Assembly: GCF_004197395.1 (NCBI RefSeq)
Contig: NZ_SELS01000001.1
Span: forward strand, 62,001 to 126,000
Source of the DNA: Paraburkholderia sp. UYCP14C
GTDB lineage: Bacteria > Pseudomonadota > Gammaproteobacteria > Burkholderiales > Burkholderiaceae
Direction: 5' to 3'
Length of the DNA: 64,000 bases
Position 1 is the first letter of the stretch. Every line of letters starts with the position of its first letter. The position numbers were made by a program, and so were the translations under genes. Below the pieces are notes generated by a model. That model did not search any database and was not told where the DNA came from. It saw nothing but the letters and a program-made list of their open reading frames with translations. Below, in pieces: positions 53,539 to 61,238 of the stretch.

Positions 53539-53898
53539 ATGATCACGATCTACCACAATCCCCGCTGCTCCAAATCGCGCGCCACCTGCGAGCTAGTCGC
53601 GAACACCTACAACCCCGCAATCGAAGGGACGGAAATCGTCGAATATCTAAAGAAGCCGCTCACCGTCGCAGAGCTCAAGAATCTCAATGCTCAACTTGGC
53701 TGTCCCGTCCGCGAAATGATCCGCGACACCGAGGCCGAATATAAAGAACTGAATCTTGCCGACCCGTCGCTGACCGACGGCCAGCTCTATGAAGCATTGG
53801 CGAAGCATCCGATTCTGTTGCAACGACCGATCGTCGTCAGAAACGGGCGTGCAGTCATCGGCCGCCCGCCGGAAAATGTCGCCACGCTGTTCGCCTGA
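53539..53898 (+). CDS. arsC: Glutaredoxin-dependent arsenate reductase (ArsC/Spx family)
   Basis: 119 residues from ATG 53539. Catalytic cysteine C10 in YHNPRCSKSRATCEL, and RPIVVRNGRAVIGRPPE near the C-terminus with the substrate-binding arginines. Length and motifs match the E. coli R773 ArsC group, which reduces arsenate to arsenite with glutathione and glutaredoxin. Stands alone without arsB or arsR nearby, so a general ArsC-like redox role is possible. Confidence 0.9.
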   Translation: MITIYHNPRCSKSRATCELVANTYNPAIEGTEIVEYLKKPLTVAELKNLNAQLGCPVREMIRDTEAEYKELNLADPSLTDGQLYEALAKHPILLQRPIVVRNGRAVIGRPPENVATLFA

Positions 53899-53953
53899 GC
53901 GCGCGACCGTCGAAGTAAAAGCGATCCGCTCAATGCAGTCTCGAACTGCTGTG

Positions 53954-54937
53954 TCAGGCTTTGCCCGACAGCGCAGCATCCTTGGTCACGATCTTCGTCG
54001 GGATCAGGTGCAGTTCAGTGAACGTATCCGCAATGCGCTGTTGCTCCGCGAGTACGTTCGCATCGATGGGCTTGTAGATATGCGCGTAATGGCGCAAGCC
54101 TGATTCGATCACGCTCGCGTCGAGCCCCTGAATCGGCGCGAGTTGTGCTGCGGCCTCGCTGTAATGACCGCGCACCCACTCCCCTTCCTTGCCGACTTCA
54201 TCGATCACGATCGCGAGGACGTCGCCATTCTGTTGCGCGAAGGGCCGCGCGCTCAGGAAGAACTGATGGTGACTCACGATACCTTCGGCATCGGCGAGTT
54301 GCCTCGCATTCGTTTGCCGCTTGGCGGCTTCGAGGAACGGATCCCAGATGGCCCACGCATCGACCGCGCCGCGCTCGAAGGCCGCGCGTGCATCGGCGGG
54401 CGGCAGATACACGGGTTGAATCTCGCTGAACTTCACGCCGTTCTTCTGCAACGCGGCGACGAGAAACCAGTGCACATCCGAGCCCTTGTTCAGAGCAATC
54501 TTCTTTCCCTTCAGATCGGCCAATGTTCTGATTGGCGCGTCCGGATGCACGAGAATGCCTTCGGCGTGCGGCGTCGGAATTTCATACGCGGTATAGACGA
54601 AATTCGCACCAGCGGCCTGCGCGAACACAGGGGGCGCTTCGCCTACATAGCCGAAGTCGATGGCGCCGACGTTCAGCCCTTCCAGCAATTGCGGTCCAGC
54701 CGGAAACTCGGTCCATTTGACCGTGACGCCGCGTGGCGCGAGCCGCTTTTCGAGCGTGCCGTGCGCCTTCAGCAATACCAGCGTGCTCGCGGCTTTCTGA
54801 TATCCGATGCGAAGTTCCTTCGCATGTTCATCGGCGGCAAATGCGGCGGCGGAGAAGCCTGGCAACGTAGCGGCGGCCAGCGTTGCGCCTATACCGGCAA
54901 GAAACGTACGGCGCGTCAGCAGCGGATCACGGGACAT
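53954..54937 (-). CDS. Aliphatic sulfonate/taurine-type ABC transporter substrate-binding protein
   Basis: 327 residues from ATG 54937. Tat-type signal: TRRTFLAGIGATLAAATLPG, cleavage after AFAAD region near residue 36. Mature domain is a type 2 periplasmic-binding fold of the SsuA/TauA family: LRIGYQKAASTLVLLKAHGT, FPAGPQLLEGLNVGAIDFGY, KIALNKGSDVHWFL and FERGAVDAWAIWDPF. Permease and ATPase genes are absent next to it, so it is an orphan that may use a distant transporter. Convergent with arsC, divergent from the permease at 55186. Confidence 0.88.
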   Translation of the reverse strand: MSRDPLLTRRTFLAGIGATLAAATLPGFSAAAFAADEHAKELRIGYQKAASTLVLLKAHGTLEKRLAPRGVTVKWTEFPAGPQLLEGLNVGAIDFGYVGEAPPVFAQAAGANFVYTAYEIPTPHAEGILVHPDAPIRTLADLKGKKIALNKGSDVHWFLVAALQKNGVKFSEIQPVYLPPADARAAFERGAVDAWAIWDPFLEAAKRQTNARQLADAEGIVSHHQFFLSARPFAQQNGDVLAIVIDEVGKEGEWVRGHYSEAAAQLAPIQGLDASVIESGLRHYAHIYKPIDANVLAEQQRIADTFTELHLIPTKIVTKDAALSGKA

Positions 54938-55185
54938 GAGAATACTCGTCGAAAATGAATTTAACGGACGCCAGAAAATGGTCCGATTGGCTCCGACGAT
55001 AATTCGTCTGCCGGCCTGGACGAACCGATAAATTCGCATAAGCAAATCATGCGGGAGCAGCGAAGCATTGGCCCAACGCCCAACCCATCCCCTCCCGCTA
55101 CAATCGACCGGCAAAACAGCCCCCCGCGACCACCCGCTCGCGACTGCGTCGATCGACCGAAAACGAAGAGAGGAAAAAAGCCACC

Positions 55186-56559
55186 GTGCCTGTAACGACA
55201 ACACTGACACCGTGGGCCGCGCACGACACCCAACTGATCCTGTCGCGCGCGCTAGGACTCGCACTGATCATGCTCTTCATCAGCGTGCTCAAGCTCGCGC
55301 CGTTTCTGTCGATCCTGGTCGGCACGTTCGCGGCGGGCTTCGCCGCCGGCCTGCCGCTCGAAGCGGTCGGGAGCGCATTCAGCAAAGGCGCCGGCGCGTT
55401 GCTCGGTGACGTGGGCATCATCATCGCGCTGGGCGCGATGCTCGGTGCGTTGATGGCCGAATCGGGCGCCGCCGACCGGCTCGTGTCGACGATCCTGGAG
55501 CACTCGACCCCGCGCACGCTGCCATGGATGATGGCCGTCGTCGCGCTGCTCATCGGCCTGCCGCTGTTCTTCGAAGTCGGCCTCGTGATGATGGTGCCGA
55601 TCATCTTCGTGATGGCGCGTCGCTCGCAACAGCCGATTCTGCGCATCGCGATTCCCGCGCTCGCCGGCATGACGACGCTGCATGCGCTGCTGCCGCCCCA
55701 TCCGGGTCCGCTGATCGCGGTGAGCGCGCTGCACGCCGATCTTGGTTTGACGCTGGGCCTCGGGCTGATCGTCGCGCTTCCGGCGGTGATCCTCGCCGGT
55801 CCGCTGTACGGCATCTGGCTGTCGAAACGGATGCACGTGGTCGAGCCCGAAAAATGGGCAAGCTGTTCACCGCGCATCAGAACGGCACTGAGCCGCCAAG
55901 CTTCGCGATCTCTCTGATCACGATCCTGCTGCCCGTCATTCTGATGCTCAGCCGCACGGTCGCGAAGCTGCTGCTCAAGCCCGAAACGTTGCTCTTCGAT
56001 ACGCTGAATTTTCTCGGTGAGCCGCTGATCGCGCTGGGCCTCACCGTGCTGTTCGCGGTGGTCGTGCTCGGCTGGTCGCGCGGCATGGCGCGCGAGCGCG
56101 TCGGCGGGATTCTGCGCAAAAGCCTGCCGCCGATCGCCGCGCTGTTGCTGACGATCGGCGCGGGCGGCGGCCTGAAGCAGGCGCTCGTCGTCGCGGGCAT
56201 CAGCACGACGATCGGCAAGATCGCGGTCGGCGCGCATATGCCGCTCATCTTGCTCGCCTGGTTGATCGCCGTCGCGCTGCGTCAGGCCACCGGCTCGGCG
56301 ACGGTCGCCAACGACGACGGCGGGTATCGTCGCGCCGGTCGTCGCGGGCCTCAGCACGACGCACAATTCGCTGATGGCGCTCGCGATCGGTGCCGGCTCG
56401 GTGTTCTTCTGCCATGTGAACGACGCCGGCTTCTGGATGGTCCGCGAATATTTCGGACTCCAGCTTAAACAGACTGTGATGGTGTGGTCGGTCTTGCAGA
56501 CGATCGTATCGGTCGTCGGTCTCGCGATGACGCTCGTGCTGTGGAGCGCGTTGACGTGA
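55186..56559 (+). pseudogene. GntP-family gluconate/H+ symporter gene with two frameshifts
   Basis: The normal GntP protein (about 450 residues) is spread over three frames. Frame 1 encodes residues 1-227, starting MPVTTTLTPWAAHDTQL and ending at VVEPEKW. Near 55857 one G seems missing in TGGGC, and the match resumes as GKLFTAHQNGTEPPSFAI in another frame. Near 56308 there is one extra C (GTCGCCAACG instead of GTCGCAACG), and the protein returns to frame 1 at TAGIVAPVVAGLSTTHNS, continuing to VVGLAMTLVLWSALT. The two shifts compensate. Either a recent pseudogene or two sequencing errors. Confidence 0.85.
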
Positions 56560-56693
56560 GCACGGCGCGCGCGACAGCCTCACCCGTCTGGGCCGCGGGT
56601 TGACACGCGCACACAGGAATACGCACGCAGCACCTCCCGCGACGCCAGCCAGGCAACCCGCGCCTCGCGTCGCCAACAACAGGAGTCCCCGCC

Positions 56694-56984
56694 ATGCTCG
56701 AATTGCGACCAAGCTGCGAAGGCTGCGGCAAATCACTTCCGCCGAACGCGCCGGACGCGATGATCTGTACCTACGAATGCACGTTCTGCGAGGTCTGCGC
56801 GCTGACGAAGCTACGCAACGTGTGTCCGAATTGCGGCGGCAATTTCGCGCATCGGCCGATTCGCACACGCGCGCAACTCGCGAAACATCCGGCACGTGCC
56901 GACGCGCATCCTGTCGGCATCGATGAAACTTCGCATGCGCGCTTTTTCGACCGCTACCGCGACGTGCCGCCCGGTGAGCGCTGA
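56694..56984 (+). CDS. DUF1272 family small zinc-binding protein
   Basis: 96 residues. Starts MLELRPSCEGCGKSLPPN and has eight cysteines in CxxC pairs: CEGC, CTYECTFCEVC and CPNCGG. The N-terminal 60 residues match DUF1272, a small zinc-ribbon family of unknown function. The tail RAQLAKHPARADAHPV is typical. Monocistronic. Confidence 0.88.
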   Translation: MLELRPSCEGCGKSLPPNAPDAMICTYECTFCEVCALTKLRNVCPNCGGNFAHRPIRTRAQLAKHPARADAHPVGIDETSHARFFDRYRDVPPGER

Positions 56985-57050
56985 ACGACGGCGCGGCAAT
57001 GCGGCAACGCGAAGCCGGCAACATCAATGCTCTTGCCGCCTCCAAACGCC

Positions 57051-57263
57051 TCACTCGTCGCCGCTCACCGCTCCATCCACGCTTGCCGATCCGCCCGCCA
57101 CATGCGCGGCGACCCGCAGCAGGCGGATCTGCTTGCGATAGTTCCGGCACCCGCTGCAGGTCGGCAGATGCAGGCGGATCGCGAGCCATTCGCCAGTCGA
57201 CAGCGAGCGGTCGAGCGCATCGGATAGCAGCCGCGTGATGTCCTTACACTTCCCCATTCGCAT
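57051..57263 (-). CDS. Small zinc-finger anti-sigma factor (zf-HC2)
   Basis: 70 residues. H-x3-C-x2-C motif in LHLPTCSGCRNYRKQIRLLR of the ZAS (zinc-associated anti-sigma) family, with an upstream cysteine in GKCKDITRLLS. No membrane segment, so it is cytosolic. It overlaps the 3' end of the ECF sigma gene by 20 bases, the usual sigma/anti-sigma arrangement. Presumably releases the sigma factor on redox or metal stress. Confidence 0.82.
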   Translation of the reverse strand: MRMGKCKDITRLLSDALDRSLSTGEWLAIRLHLPTCSGCRNYRKQIRLLRVAAHVAGGSASVDGAVSGDE

Positions 57264-58008
57264 CCTCGCTGGATAGGCCTTTTTCGCTCAGGCACGTGCG
57301 CAGCCGCAGCCGCGCGCGATAGATAAGCACGCTGCAATGATTCGCGTTGATCTGCAGTTCGGCGCAGATCGCCGCGATGTCGAGGTCGAGAAACTCCCGC
57401 ATCATGAACACGCGTCCGATGTGCTCGGGTAAATGCTCGAGGCACATCTCGAACAGGGTCCAGAACTGCTGCTGGCGCAGTGCGGTTTCGGGTGTCGGCC
57501 ACGGACGCGGTTTGCTCTCGCGCGACCAGTGGCCGTTGTCCTTGAAGAGCTCGCGATCGAGCAACGCCTCGCCGTCGAGTTCGGCTTCGAGCGCCGACAG
57601 ATTGACCGTGCGCCGGCGCGCGCGCAACGTGTCGACGAGCTTGTGGCGCAGGATGCCGAACACCCAGGTCTTGTGCTCCGACTGCGCGGCGAAACGCGCG
57701 GCCTGAGTCCATGCGGCGGTCAGCGCCTCCTGCACGGCGTCCTCGGCGGCCGCGGCATCGCGCAATTGCAGACGGGCGAAGCGCACGAGGTCGCGCCGCA
57801 ATTGCGCGAGATAGACGGGATCGTCGAGCGAGGGACCGCCTGGCTGCGTCACGGCGGGCTCCGTCGCTGCGCTGTAGGCCGCGCGCTGCGTTGCGCTGGT
57901 CGTCCTGAAACGTCGTGAATCATGAGCGGATGGTCGTCCTCGCACGGTCTGTGGATGCGTGCGCCATTCTCCCTCACGTTCCTGTCCCAGCGAATCGGTA
58001 TTGAACAT
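57244..58008 (-). CDS. ECF RNA polymerase sigma factor
   Basis: 254 residues, longer than usual ECF factors (about 180) through a roughly 60-residue N-terminal tail. Region 2: LVRFARLQLRDAAAAEDAVQ and HKTWVFGILRHKLVDTLRAR. Region 4: FEMCLEHLPEHIGRVFMMRE and INANHCSVLIYRARLRLRTC, similar to the sigma-70 subfamily with soluble ZAS partners. A shorter start may be used. Works with the overlapping zf-HC2 anti-sigma. Confidence 0.9.
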   Translation of the reverse strand: MFNTDSLGQEREGEWRTHPQTVRGRPSAHDSRRFRTTSATQRAAYSAATEPAVTQPGGPSLDDPVYLAQLRRDLVRFARLQLRDAAAAEDAVQEALTAAWTQAARFAAQSEHKTWVFGILRHKLVDTLRARRRTVNLSALEAELDGEALLDRELFKDNGHWSRESKPRPWPTPETALRQQQFWTLFEMCLEHLPEHIGRVFMMREFLDLDIAAICAELQINANHCSVLIYRARLRLRTCLSEKGLSSEDANGEV

Positions 58009-58317
58009 ATGCCCCTTGGCAATCGATAGCCCGAGGAGCTTGGTCGCGCGGCGCGGCGGTTTATGACAGTCGAGTTTAATTATTGCGAGAAATGAAAACT
58101 GATGCTGATGGGTGGACAGGCGGTTTAATTGTTGTTTTGCCCAATCAACGCGTCCTGATCCGCGACCAATTCAGCGCGGGCATCCAACGACGATTATTTC
58201 AATTTACAAAAAAAAGTCTTCACATCTTCGCTGTTTGTGCACGCGGGCCTGCTCGTTATTCTTCACGCCATCGATCGCATCAGATCGCGCAACCATACGC
58301 AAACGAGGACCCGCACC
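58009..58317. other. 309-bp divergent spacer between ECF sigma and small secreted peptide gene
   Basis: AT-rich in parts (58070-58220). Likely holds promoters for both directions. I see no firm -35/-10 pair and no repeat. Confidence 0.45.
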
Positions 58318-58452
58318 ATGAAACGCATTCTCTCCGCCCTGATCGCTTCAGTCGCACTGTTCGCAGCTGCTTCGGGTGTTGCTCACGCAGACGCGCCGGC
58401 TTCGACCTGCAACGGCCCGGCGTCGTACTGCAACGTATTTTTCGGCAACTGA
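58318..58452 (+). CDS. Small secreted peptide (44 aa) of unknown function
   Basis: ATG 58318 with GAGG upstream. Residues 1-24 are a Sec signal peptide (MKRILSALIASVALFAAASG, cleavage likely after VAHA). The mature remainder is about 20 residues: DAPASTCNGPASYCNVFFGN with two cysteines seven residues apart, which could form a disulfide. I know no function. It is divergent from the ECF sigma gene and may be its target. Confidence 0.7.
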   Translation: MKRILSALIASVALFAAASGVAHADAPASTCNGPASYCNVFFGN

Positions 58453-58591
58453 TCGGCACGTCGAACGAGACGGCAACGAAGCAGATGTAAAGGGCGCCGG
58501 CAACGGCGCACTTTTCGCATTCAGCCCGGATGGGAAAAGGGCGGCGTCAAGCTGCTCCACCTATCCACCGCCGATGGACGACCCGCACGTT

Positions 58592-58807
58592 CTAACGGCT
58601 CGGCGCCTTCCCCCCGCCATCGAGTCCGGCGCCCGTGCGCCACACCTGTTTACCTTTCTCGGACAACTCGCCGCAGCTATGCGTGGCATCGGCTTCGACG
58701 CCGTCGACGGCCATCTCGCCGCCCGCCGGCTCCTGCGCGCGTTGCCTGGCCTTCTTGCGCGCGGCGAGCGCTTCGTCGTGGGATTTTCCTGCGTAGTCGA
58801 GACTCAT
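58592..58807 (-). CDS. Hypothetical small protein (71 aa)
   Basis: ATG 58807 is preceded by a consensus GGAGG nine bases upstream, which makes this short frame credible. Starts MSLDYAGKSHDEALAARKKA and is basic and helical for its first 30 residues, then Gly/Glu-rich. No known domain seen. Convergent with the small secreted peptide gene. Confidence 0.55.
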   Translation of the reverse strand: MSLDYAGKSHDEALAARKKARQRAQEPAGGEMAVDGVEADATHSCGELSEKGKQVWRTGAGLDGGGKAPSR

Positions 58808-58897
58808 GATCCGGTCCTCCAGAATGTCGATCGTGTTCGATTGCCTCAGTTCGGGCGGGCCCGAAGGCATGCTTGATTGACAAGGCAAAAGTTCCAC

Positions 58898-58958
58898 TTA
58901 TCCACAAGGTTATTCAGCGAATCTGTGGATAACTTTTCGGGCGGCGAGGTTATCCACC
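58898..58958. promoter_or_regulatory. Three DnaA-box-like sites
   Basis: TTATCCACA (58898-58906), its inverse TGTGGATAA (58924-58932), and TTATCCACC (58950-58958). The first two are perfect consensus DnaA boxes, 26 bases apart in inverted orientation; the third has one mismatch. About 136 bases upstream of the FMN reductase gene. Confidence 0.6.
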
Positions 58959-59094
58959 GATACCCGCCGCAAGAACCCTTCCCGATCCGCTATCGCCTCG
59001 CCAAATCCGCCAGCGCCCAGGCGTTTCGCGCGGCTTTTGCCTATGATGGACACTCCTACTTTGCGCGTCGAGCGCCTTACCTGAGGAAGCGAAC

Positions 59095-59649
59095 ATGGCC
59101 TATCACATTGCAGTGGTCGTCGGCAGCCTGCGGCGAGACTCGTTCAATCGACACCTGGCTCAGGCGGTGATTTCCCTCGCTCCAGCCGATTTCACCTTTG
59201 AATACATCGATATCGGTTCCTTGCCGCTGTACTCCCAGGACTACGACGCCGACTATCCCGAAGCCGGCAAGAAGCTCAAGGAGCGCGTGCAAGCCGCGGA
59301 CGGTCTGCTGTTCGTGACGCCCGAATACAACCGCTCGATCCCGGGCGTGCTGAAAAACGCGCTCGACTGGGGCTCGCGGCCGTGGGGCACGAATTCGTGG
59401 GGCAACAAGCCCGGTGCGGTACTCGGCACCTCGGTCGGCGCGACCGGCAGCGCGCTCGCTCAGCAGCATCTGCGCAACGTGCTCGCCTATCTCGACGTCG
59501 CGACGATGGGGCAGCCCGAGGTGTTCATCAAGCACGATCCGGCGGTGATCAACGAAAAAGGCGAGATCCTGAACGACGGCACGCGCAAGTTCCTGCAGAC
59601 GTTCATGGACCGCTACGTCACGTGGATCAAGCGGCACGGGGCGGTCTAG
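59095..59649 (+). CDS. NADPH-dependent FMN reductase (ChrR/WrbA-like flavodoxin fold)
   Basis: 184 residues. Flavodoxin-like NAD(P)H:FMN reductase: VVVGSLRRDSFNRHLA (FMN phosphate loop), FVTPEYNRSIPGVLKNALDW (family signature) and GKPGA-like GNKPGAVLGTSVGATGSA. Full length for the ChrR/YieF group, which reduces quinones, chromate and azo dyes and protects against oxidative stress. Preceded by a cluster of DnaA-box-like sites. Confidence 0.92.
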   Translation: MAYHIAVVVGSLRRDSFNRHLAQAVISLAPADFTFEYIDIGSLPLYSQDYDADYPEAGKKLKERVQAADGLLFVTPEYNRSIPGVLKNALDWGSRPWGTNSWGNKPGAVLGTSVGATGSALAQQHLRNVLAYLDVATMGQPEVFIKHDPAVINEKGEILNDGTRKFLQTFMDRYVTWIKRHGAV

Positions 59650-59823
59650 CCGGGCCTCGGTGTTGCTGACCGGCGCTCTGACCATCCGCCGAGGCAACGA
59701 CGCAACAACGCAACAACAAGGCGGCGCGCCCGCATAAAGCGGCCGCGCCCGTTTCGCCCGGCGCGACGCCAGCGCGAGATGCACTGGCGGCCCCGCCGAA
59801 TCCGGCCAGACCGGCCGGCTTCC

Positions 59824-61002
59824 CTAAACGTGATGATGCCCGGTCACGTGCTCCCACCCATGACGCACCGCGAGCTTGAAGCGCTCCCACGTGCTGTCCG
59901 GCGACGTGGTTTCCCAATGGCGGCGTGCTTCGGGCTCGATCTCTTCCCACGGACGATCGCGGAAGCGGGCGTCGCGACCGATTTCCGCGCCGTAGCGATA
60001 GGCCGGCACATAGTCTTCATAGCGCGCGTTCGCGGCCGCGTACTGCTCGTCGTAGTGCGTGCGAAAATCCTCTTCGTACTCCAGATATTCGTTCGGCATC
60101 TGGGCGCCGGGACCGGTGCCAGGCTGTCCGCCTTCGGGGACGATGTCGGACGGCTGCATCACCGCGCCCGAACCAGGCACGGAGCCGGCGGCGATCGCAC
60201 TGCGTCCCGCATCGCCGGCGAGCGGATCGACGATGGGTTCGTTGAGCGGATCGCTGATCGGCCGTTCGCTGATCGGCGGCGCGGCGAACGGCTCGGCGCT
60301 CGTGCCAATGCCGACCGGGGGCACCGCGCTCAGCGGCCCGGCTGGCGGTAGGGTGCCGGGTTGCATGGTGTCGGCCGCGTTCGTACCGCTCACCGAAGTG
60401 GCGCCCGTCGCGCCGGCAATGCCTGTCGATTCAGTCACGCCGGCGGCACTCGCCGCACCCACTGCACCGCGGCTCGAACTCACGCCCGCAGCGCCCGGTG
60501 TCGCAGCGGTGTCCCGCCTCCCCGGCGTCGCGCCCGCCTCGGTCGTCACGCTCGAGGTGCGGGGCGTACCCGGCATCACCGCGCCGATGCCCAGCTCATC
60601 GAGCACCGAGTGGTCGCGCCCGGTTCCGACCGGCACGTCCGCTTCGGGCAGGCGGTCACCGATATCGGTCGCCCCGAGCCGCACCAGCGTATTGCGCGCC
60701 AACTCCGCATGCGACTGGCTCGCCGCATGGACGCACACGAGCACCGCGCCACGCCGCATCGCCTCGGCATAGCGCTCGGGGTCCGACGCGCGCGTGCCGG
60801 TCGAAAACAGGCTGGCGAGAAAGCGCTCGATATTCGCGAGCACGCCCGCATTGGCGACTTCGCCGGTGGCCGAGCCGACCGATGGTTCGGCGTTCGCCTG
60901 CAACTCGATCGTCTCGCGCGCAAAGCCGGTTTGCACGAGCGTGTCGCGGGCGGTTTCAGCCTGCATGTAAGTGTCGAATAAACCAATCACGGTATGTTGC
61001 AT
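59824..61002 (-). CDS. Low-complexity protein with general-stress-like N-terminal domain
   Basis: 392 residues from ATG 61002. Residues 1-125 resemble the heat-induced stress protein YflT/GsiB-like domain: TVIGLFDTYMQAETARDTLV and AVLVCVHAASQSHAELARNT, an alpha/beta pattern that also occurs in pairs. Residues about 130-300 are a low-complexity Thr/Ala/Gly/Ser/Pro linker. The last 90 residues are acidic and aromatic: DFRTHYDEQYAAANARYEDY and YGAEIGRDARFRDRPWEEIE, ending in a histidine cluster (GHHHV). Probably an envelope- or surface-stress-associated protein in the cytoplasm; no signal peptide. Confidence 0.7.
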   Translation of the reverse strand: MQHTVIGLFDTYMQAETARDTLVQTGFARETIELQANAEPSVGSATGEVANAGVLANIERFLASLFSTGTRASDPERYAEAMRRGAVLVCVHAASQSHAELARNTLVRLGATDIGDRLPEADVPVGTGRDHSVLDELGIGAVMPGTPRTSSVTTEAGATPGRRDTAATPGAAGVSSSRGAVGAASAAGVTESTGIAGATGATSVSGTNAADTMQPGTLPPAGPLSAVPPVGIGTSAEPFAAPPISERPISDPLNEPIVDPLAGDAGRSAIAAGSVPGSGAVMQPSDIVPEGGQPGTGPGAQMPNEYLEYEEDFRTHYDEQYAAANARYEDYVPAYRYGAEIGRDARFRDRPWEEIEPEARRHWETTSPDSTWERFKLAVRHGWEHVTGHHHV

Positions 61003-61169
61003 GGTTGTCTCCCGACATGTTCTGCTGGACCGGGCGGCGCCCGAGGCGTCGTCCCCTTGCCGTCTTCTGGCACGCAACCTTCATGCCCCCGCACCACCGC
61101 GCGGCGGTGCCGCGTCCCACGCGCGGCCGCGCTGCCCAGCGGGCTACGCGTTACGCGGGCTGATGATGA

Positions 61170-61201
61170 AAAAAGCGCGGCGTATCACGGCCGCGCTTTT
61201 T
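61170..61201. terminator. Bidirectional rho-independent terminator
   Basis: AAAAAGCGCGGC (61170-61181) and GCCGCGCTTTTT (61190-61201), a perfect 12-bp stem with an 8-base loop and A/T tracts at both ends. It lies just downstream of the hybrid kinase gene (stop at 61239, minus strand) and before the start of the 61002 gene. Confidence 0.9.
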
Positions 61202-61238
61202 ACAAGGTCTGGTAAATGACACCGGCATGACGCCGGGC

